From: Drosophila pseudoobscura
Lineage: Eukaryota; Arthropoda; Insecta; Diptera; Drosophilidae
Assembly: GCF_009870125.1 (NCBI RefSeq)
Contig: NC_046679.1
Span: forward strand, 23,312,001 to 23,376,000
Length of the DNA stretch: 64,000 nucleotides
Direction of reading: 5' to 3'
The position numbers and the translations under genes are program-made. The notes beneath the pieces were generated by a model. It saw only the letters and a list, made by a program, of their open reading frames with translations. It ran no database searches and was not told the origin of the DNA. Each line of letters starts with the position of its first letter. The stretch's first letter is position 1. This document shows, piece by piece, positions 58,054-64,000 of the stretch.

Positions 58054-60116
58054 GTAAGTTTTTGCCCTAAAATCAATGGGAATACACCTGGGGATAAGGG
58101 TTCTGAACACAAACTACTGTCCTTCTTTGGAACTCTGAATCTTACTGGCGAGAGGGCGTTTCAGTTATTCCTAGCTGCGGCCTCGATGAAGAGTTTCAGT
58201 CTATAATCATACTTAGTAAAAGTTGAAAGTTTCCCATAAGGAATTTCCAATAAAATGCTCGTCTTCTTTTCTGTTCTGAAATTCACTGCATACATTTTGG
58301 CGTCCCTTAAAAGCAATTTCGCAATTTTCTTTCTCGAAAGTAATTAACGAAATGTACGGATACGAGTATATATTTTCCTTTACACTCAGTTCCCTTTATT
58401 CAGTTTCATTCAGCTCCTTCCGCTCCTTCCCTGGACGCACTCCATGCCTGGGGATTGAACTCTCACCTCGCGAAGAAATGGACGAAAAGGCGAAATCAGC
58501 TGCAGAAGAGAGACGGCCACTGGCTGGAGTCTCCTCTTAATTAATGTGCAAAATCACGCGTCTGCATTTAATTCACTTTGTTGCCTGGGAAAGAGCCCCA
58601 CAGAGAACTGCAGAGATGTTGGGGAAAGCCACTCGAGAAATGTGGCAACATTTTTGCACGCATTTGACGGCCTGTCCAAGCGATTGGGCCGCCAGATTGA
58701 GCCCCGGCCCCCATCTTGGCCAGGTTCGTCTATTTAAGGGCATTTGCCAGCTTTTTCCCAGCCGTCGCAACTGGCAATTGTCCTTTATGGCCATTCCTTC
58801 ATTAGGCCCACATCTTGGATGGCATTTTAATGCAATTTTTATGCGCATTTCTGTGCTCTGTAATGGCGCTCTGTCCTGCCCAATCTCTCCTCTTTTCCGC
58901 CGATGTGTCACTCTTGCCAGCATGTAAGATGTAATTTCAATTGTAATTCATATAATTCGCTTTATTGTTGTCTCGATGGGCCTTTGTTGTGGCCCTTGGA
59001 AGGGAAAGGGAGCGAGTCGAAAGATACAAGTGCTGGGCTTTCGTTTCTATTGTACGGGAAGGTTGCTGGATAAATGCTTTATAGGTCTCGTCTCTAAAGA
59101 AGCGGTGGGAAGGCTTTTTGAAATTGAAAGCAGTCCAACAATGTAAAGAAAACACCTTATCAGCGAAACTCGTCTCGAGCACCCGACATTTTGGTTGGTT
59201 TAGCAATTCCAGGGTATTCGCTCTTGCCGCCTTCGTCGAGCCGAACCTTAATGTGCCGTGTCAGGCACACGCCATGTATGTTGCCTCGGCCTAAGGAACT
59301 GTGGGTGTATTGCTAGAAATATTATGAATATTCGCGGTGTTTCGTAGAGGAATATTTTACCACATGTACTACATTAGGAAAAAAATTCAATTTGGATTAG
59401 TTTACATACCGAATTCCTATTCAGATAGTCCTTTAGAGCAGTAAATTCCACATCTAATGCAATGACAGATCCCAGAATCTTCATTTAGAGTACTCCCCGA
59501 ATAATATTGCAGCTGTTTGCCATCCGGATACTATGCTTAATTAGGCGTGAGGCCCAATTTGATCCATAAAAGCGCATTAAAGACACATAAACTGTTGGCA
59601 AGAAGCTAAACAAACATGTGAAAGCGCCATCAAAGTGTCAAAAATGGAACAGACCAAACCAAGGGATCTCTATCTGTGTCTGCCTCTGTATCTTATAGTA
59701 CAAGTATGGTATACGCCCTGGCATGATCCGTTTGGGGGGTTTAGGGATCGGGGGAAAGTCTGCGCCAGACTCCGATGATCCAGCCACAGCGGAGGCGCAT
59801 GTGTACATAAATTAGCTCATAATAAAGTTCAAAATAAACTGCGGCGAGGCGACCAGCGGCAAGCCTATAAAAATAGTCTCCAGTGGCAGGGAGTGGGAAA
59901 ATTAACCGCATTAAACATTTGAGAAGGCATAAATATTCATAAAAAGAAAAGTCTGAATGCAGCTGCCACAAGTCGCCGGCTGGGGGCAGGACCGTGGACT
60001 GTGGACTTTTTTGCATTTTTCAGGCCGTGCGGAAGTCGACGTGGCGTATGAGTAATGTCCCCCCCCCCCCCACCAGGCAAAAAGTAGATATTGTCAACTG
60101 TTTCGGGAGACCCGAA
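58054..60116. other. non-coding DNA before the transporter cluster
   Basis: No supported gene. ORFs at 58544-58927 (+) and 58573-58923 (-) mirror each other in a GC-richer patch and lack domains. A 13-C run at 60059-60071 lies between this region and the transporter 3' end. Confidence 0.45.
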
Positions 60117-60122
60117 TTTATT
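60117..60122 (-). terminator. poly(A) signal of transporter gene 1
   Basis: AATAAA on the minus strand only 24 nt past the stop, implying a very short 3' UTR. Confidence 0.5.
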
Positions 60123-60145
60123 GAATTTGAGTGATAGTAGGCCAA

Positions 60146-62173
60146 CTAGTAGGCCATGACATCGTGGACTCGGCGGAAGCGCTCGCCCGCCTTCCGCAGC
60201 GTCGTGCCCCGCGTCTCCGGCATGAGGATGGCAAAGGCCACCAATCCCACGACCAGGAGAATACCCACGACCACGAAATACTTGTAGAAGTACTCGGCCG
60301 AGATGGAGCCGAAGGTGGCGATCACAACGATGTGGATCACCTGCTCGACGCACACGATCAGGCCAATCAGAAAGGGCTTCACGCGCAGCGGAAACGCCTC
60401 CCCCAGATAGGCCGACGAGCTGCAGACATAGACGCCGGCGAACAGCTGGAAGCCCATGCCCAGATTGGCCACCTGCCGCATGTAGTAGGGGCTCAGGATG
60501 TTCGAGTAGTCGCCGTAGATACCGGCCATGCCCAGCATCAGTCCAGCCATGCACATGAGTGCCAGCAGCGAGACGAACTTGCGTCCGACTGTGTCCAGAA
60601 CGGCCATCGTGATGAGGGAGCCCAGCAGGCGGAGCGCGCCGAACACGATGCTCGGCCAGGCGTAGAAGGTGTTCTCGAACATGTAGGTGCTCGTCTCTAT
60701 CGACCAGGAGAGCGGCAGCGAGATGGTGAAGGCCACAAAGCCCCGGAAGAAGAGCATCTTGATGAAGGGCATCATGGATTCGGCGATCTGCTCGCCCACG
60801 TTCTGGCTGGTGCCCTCCACCACATACAGCTTGGCCTCCTCGTACGCCTGATTGCCCCTCTCGACGGTCCACCAGCTGTCCATCAGCTGCCGGATACTGG
60901 CCCGGGCCCTGTCCTCCTGGTTCTGACGGATGTAGAAGATGGGCGACTCGATCGCCATGGCCACACTGCCGATGGCGAAGGCGGAGAAGACAATGCCGAA
61001 GATGCCGTGCACTCGATTCACGGCCATGCCCAGGTCGCCCGCCCACTGCGAGTCGTAGATCACCTGAATGGCGATGCCCAGGCTGAGGCCGTACTGCTCC
61101 AAGGCGGAGCAGGTGCCGCGGCTATTGCTGGTGGAGATTTCCGCACTGTGGATGATGAAGGGTACCGTGATCAGGCCGATGCCCACGCCCCCCACGTAGC
61201 GGGCGGCCAGAATGGGCTCGTACTCATACGGAGCACTCACAAAGATAATGGCATCGATCAGGTTCATAATACTGCCCAGACCCTGGAGAAACATTACGGG
61301 TTAGAGGGGCACGACAGCATCTATCTATCTATCTGTTTGTACACTTACATAGAAGATCTTTTTTGGTAGAAACGACACCGCCAGAGCGGAAACAAGAGCT
61401 CCGATGATGAATCCGATGAACCAACTGTACTGGAACTCCGTGGTGGTGGGAACATTCGCGTTCAGATTCCAGCCAAGGCCTTGGGCCATGTCCATACCGG
61501 CATAAACAAAGGCAAAGGTGGCTAAATGGGGGAGAGGTTGGAGTGGATTAGTTGGCTTTGTTTTCTATAGATTTAACCCAACTAGGCAGCCATTCAGTTA
61601 TAGAATCTACAGCAACACCTGGCGATGTTTAGGGACCTGTTTATGGAGGAACTTGAGATCGAAATGGAATCTGAGATATGGCTAACCTTCTATTATTTTG
61701 GTTTGTCGAGTGTCAATCCAGCCACAGATCGAACCAAGACCTCTATGAATTCACATGCTACCCCACAGAAGGAATCTTGTGGGTTGGCTTAAAAGGCCTT
61801 GTGTTTTGGTAACACTTTTATCAGAAGAAGGAGGGTGTCTTTTAAATATAATACATTCCAGCTACCGAAAATGATAAGGAGCTACTGATAAGCACTGCGA
61901 TACTCGTATTTGTTCGGTTATGGGTCGTAACCCTGAGTTCCTGAGGAACTTTTGGGCACTCTCTCAAGCTGCTCTCCCTGCTGGCCCACCTGCTGTTCCA
62001 GTTTTCGTTGCCGTCTTGCTCCAGCGACTCCCCTGATTGACGACCACCACATTGACCACATGGGGTGGCGGTGGGGGTGGAGCCCGTCCTGTGGTGATGT
62101 ACGTGGTCTGCGTTTGTTGTCCTGGGACGTAGTTGGTCACCGGCACCGAGGTCACATACGTCGTGGTCGACAT
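60146..62173 (-). CDS. MFS sugar-transporter-like protein, 497 aa
   Basis: Plasma-membrane 12-TM carrier of the SLC2/Tret1-like group; substrate unknown. Exons on the minus strand: 62173-61990, 61521-61349 and 61282-60146, in frame. A Thr/Pro-rich cytoplasmic N-terminus (MSTTTYVTSVPVTNYVPG, then a Pro run) precedes TM1 (TFAFVYAGMDMAQGLGWN). Family motifs: R-YVGGVGIG before TM4-5, ESPIFYIR after TM6, DTVGRK in the TM8-9 loop, and PETRGTTLRKAGERF after TM12. The usual GRK in the TM2-3 loop is FLPKKIFY here, a divergent feature. D. melanogaster CG17929/CG17930, numbered next to the SERF gene CG17931, are candidate orthologues. TATA box upstream. Confidence 0.88.
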
Positions 62174-62273
62174 GCTGCTTCGTTATATAAGAAAAATGCG
62201 TTTGCAAATTGAATTTCCGCTTCAAGACCCGTTCGATTCGTTTGATTTGGCGCCTATGGACGTACTGGGCGCG

Positions 62274-62281
62274 TATTTATA
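62274..62281 (-). promoter_or_regulatory. TATA box of transporter gene 1
   Basis: Minus strand TATAAATA, about 100 bp upstream of the ATG, followed by GC-rich sequence. Its position suits a start about 70 bp before the ATG. Confidence 0.6.
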
Positions 62282-63599
62282 ATTTTATTGTACTCAACCT
62301 ACAAGTGAATACTATCAGCATTATACATAGATATCTGACCAAGAGATACTCGTAATTGATATAGTATTTTATCAGCTGCTAGATACACGCGTATCGTACA
62401 CTCCCCCAGCTACTTCTCCTCGACCGTGATTCACGGAAAATAAGCCTTGATAAGTCTCCCTAAAGAGTGGTAGCTTGAGGCCAAGCCACTGACTCACTCA
62501 CTGCCTGCTGGCTGCCTGTCCCAGTCCTAGTCGTTTTACTTAAATTGATCGTTCCAGCTGGGGCAAAGTTCACCTTTCACTTGGGTGATACATTCGTAGG
62601 TACGACAGGGAATACCCCCAATTAATTGGGGTCTCTGGGAAAGCCTAGGTACCAGCTACTGGAGGATGACTGGCTGGCAGGAGCTCGATTCCTACAAGTG
62701 TTGAGATCTTAAAGGCAAAGTCCACACTTTTTGAGTTCATAGTTGAGTTGAGACCCACGAAAAGGATATATAGTTACTGTTAATCCAGCCAGTAATACTG
62801 GATAAGGGTTTTTCTCCTCTTGTGTTTTGCTGTCGTACTGTTGAATGGGCTTACAGATCTTTTCTCCCCTCACACGCAAACAGTCAGAAATTATCGGAAT
62901 TTCTCACCTAAATTTAGGGATCGTAGAAGACTATTCTGTGCCATTCTGATTACCAATAAAATGCTAAAAAATATGGTCTATTACATCAAAATATAATCAG
63001 TCATAAGCTACTAAGCCTTTTTAATATCTGTTTCGAACTGTTCAAAGGAATTAAGTGTTTAATGTACAAACATATGTAGAATTTCAAGCGTTCCCAACGA
63101 GTCTTTCTAGGGAATGTCACACCACAGACTGATCTAAATCTAAATACATTTATTCAAAAAACAGCTGTTTCTTTATTTAGTTTCCATATTGATATGATCC
63201 TTAGCTGAAAAGAAAATTTCTTAGAACTTCTAAGAGTCTCCCCCTGCAGACCTTACTTTTTTAACGAAACTACGAGGGCTGGCCTATTCATTTCCCCACT
63301 CCAATTTAAAAATTGGAAATTTTTCCCCTCTTTTTCTTTAGCTCGAAACAAAACTGCTGTTATAGCGATTCAAATGCCACCAAAAGTTAGGAACCTTTTT
63401 GAAACTGTTCTTTTTTTCGCTAGAGAAAAGTAGGAAGATCAATTCTGAGTAGGACATAATCCTTTTATGGACGGATATTTTTGGGGAATTGGGGAACCGA
63501 TCTACAAATACGGATTTTACTTGCCCCACTCAACAGACTTTTTTGAGAGCCAGCCAAACCAAATGAAAAATGTATATTTCTTTTTGTATTTCTAATAGT
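62282..63599. other. intergenic DNA with a possible mariner-like relic
   Basis: No gene supported. At 63268-63279 TACGAGGGCTGGC resembles a mariner terminal sequence; about 280 bp on, GAGAGCCAGCC (63545-63555) is its partial inverse. Internal sequence has only short open stretches. Confidence 0.35.
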
Positions 63600-63605
63600 T
63601 TTATT
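63600..63605 (-). terminator. poly(A) signal of transporter gene 2
   Basis: Minus-strand AATAAA about 50 nt after the stop at 63653-63655. Confidence 0.5.
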
Positions 63606-63652
63606 TAACATTGATCCTCCATCGATCCAACAATTCTTAACGATCCTTAGGT

Positions 63653-64000
63653 CTAGTAGGGGCTTACATTATGCACTCGCTGGAACCGCTCGCCGGCCTT
63701 CCGCAGCGTCAGTTTCTTGGTCTCCGGCATGACGATGGCGAAGAATATCACGCCCAGCAGCATGATAATGCCCACGATCAGGAAGTACTGGAAGAGGTAG
63801 TCCGTTGTGGGCTTGAAGGCGACTATCACGATGATGTGGATCACCTGCTCGCAGGCAACGATCAGGCCGACGAAGAAGGGCTTGACCCTCATGGGAAACG
63901 CCTCGCCCAGATAGGGGCTGGAGCTGCAGATGAAGAGCCCGGCGAAGGCCTGGAAGGCCAGTCCCAGGTTGCACACCTGCCCCATGTTGTACCAGCTGTA
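63653..64000 (-). CDS. second MFS sugar-transporter-like gene (3' end only)
   Basis: Tandem paralogue of the preceding gene, cut by the window edge. It begins at 64000 with YSWYNMGQVCNLGLAFQAFA and carries the TM10-12 region: AGLFICSSSPYLGEAFPMRV, then EQVIHIIVIVAFKPTTDYLF and MPETKKLTLRKAGERFQRVH. The PETKG motif is PETKK. Alignment with gene 1 is close throughout (SSS-YLGEAFP-RVKPF, EQVIHI-VI), so the two arose by local duplication. Substrate unknown. Confidence 0.88.
   Translation of the reverse strand, partial: YSWYNMGQVCNLGLAFQAFAGLFICSSSPYLGEAFPMRVKPFFVGLIVACEQVIHIIVIVAFKPTTDYLFQYFLIVGIIMLLGVIFFAIVMPETKKLTLRKAGERFQRVHNVSPY

Noticed and set aside
60131-61369. 412-codon plus-strand ORF
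   Set aside because: Antisense shadow of transporter gene 1; the His/Asp/Gln-rich composition has no domain while the minus frame has twelve-TM transporter motifs.
1-64000. tRNA and rRNA genes
   Set aside because: I scanned for B-box-like GGTTCRANNCC and saw no site with a matching A box and cloverleaf; a covariance search would be needed to exclude them.

Overview
The window looks like nuclear DNA from a Drosophila species. It has short GT-AG introns of 55-75 bp, Drosophila core-promoter motifs (Inr+DPE, DRE, 'Motif 1' CGGTCACACTR, TATA), long CAG/CAC homopeptide tracts, abundant microsatellites, and clear orthologues of fly genes: dysfusion, Manf, SF2 and the SERF gene CG17931. Manf and SF2 are on 3R (Muller element E) in D. 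melanogaster, so this is probably Muller E DNA. The gene mix and simple-sequence richness suggest a species outside the melanogaster subgroup, perhaps the obscura group (inference only).

Layout. 0.4-9.7 kb (+): the 3' two thirds of dysfusion, a bHLH-PAS transcription factor; its bHLH exons lie upstream of the window. 9.7-15 kb: 3' UTR, one unassigned small ORF and AT-rich intergenic DNA. 15.0-15.8 kb (+): an unrecognised three-exon gene of 212 aa. 17.4-24.6 kb (+): a secreted one-domain chitin-binding protein (CPAP1 type) with a distal Inr+DPE promoter. 24.9-27.5 kb: a copia-Gag-like orphan ORF, a small perfect palindrome, three copies of a dispersed repeat, then the tiny SERF gene. 28.8-36.4 kb: a four-TM DUF4728-like protein (+), convergent with Manf (-). 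38.2-46.4 kb: a galectin-fold gene (+), a ZAD/C2H2 zinc-finger gene (-), then SF2/SRSF1 (+) divergent from it. 49.3-49.85 kb: a candidate miniature gene of 71 aa. 50.4-60 kb: mostly non-coding, with a TATA promoter, a first exon and one 43-nt candidate exon of an otherwise unseen plus-strand unit. 60.1-64 kb (-): two tandem MFS sugar-transporter-like genes, the second cut by the window end.

The most unusual pattern is a family of about 200-300 bp dispersed repeats, seven copies in the window. Most have a GGTATATTT..GGTCAGAC-type end. Copies lie just upstream of, and in the same orientation as, the apparent promoters of SERF, Manf, SF2 and the 49.5-kb mini-gene. In two of those places a perfect Motif 1 box stands where the repeat ends or just downstream. 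This could be a mobile, promoter-donating sequence and is the best candidate here for something undescribed. Other leads are the Gag-like ORF, a 57-bp palindrome flanked by 7-bp direct repeats, alternative C-termini of dysfusion, and three stop-free introns whose lengths are multiples of three.
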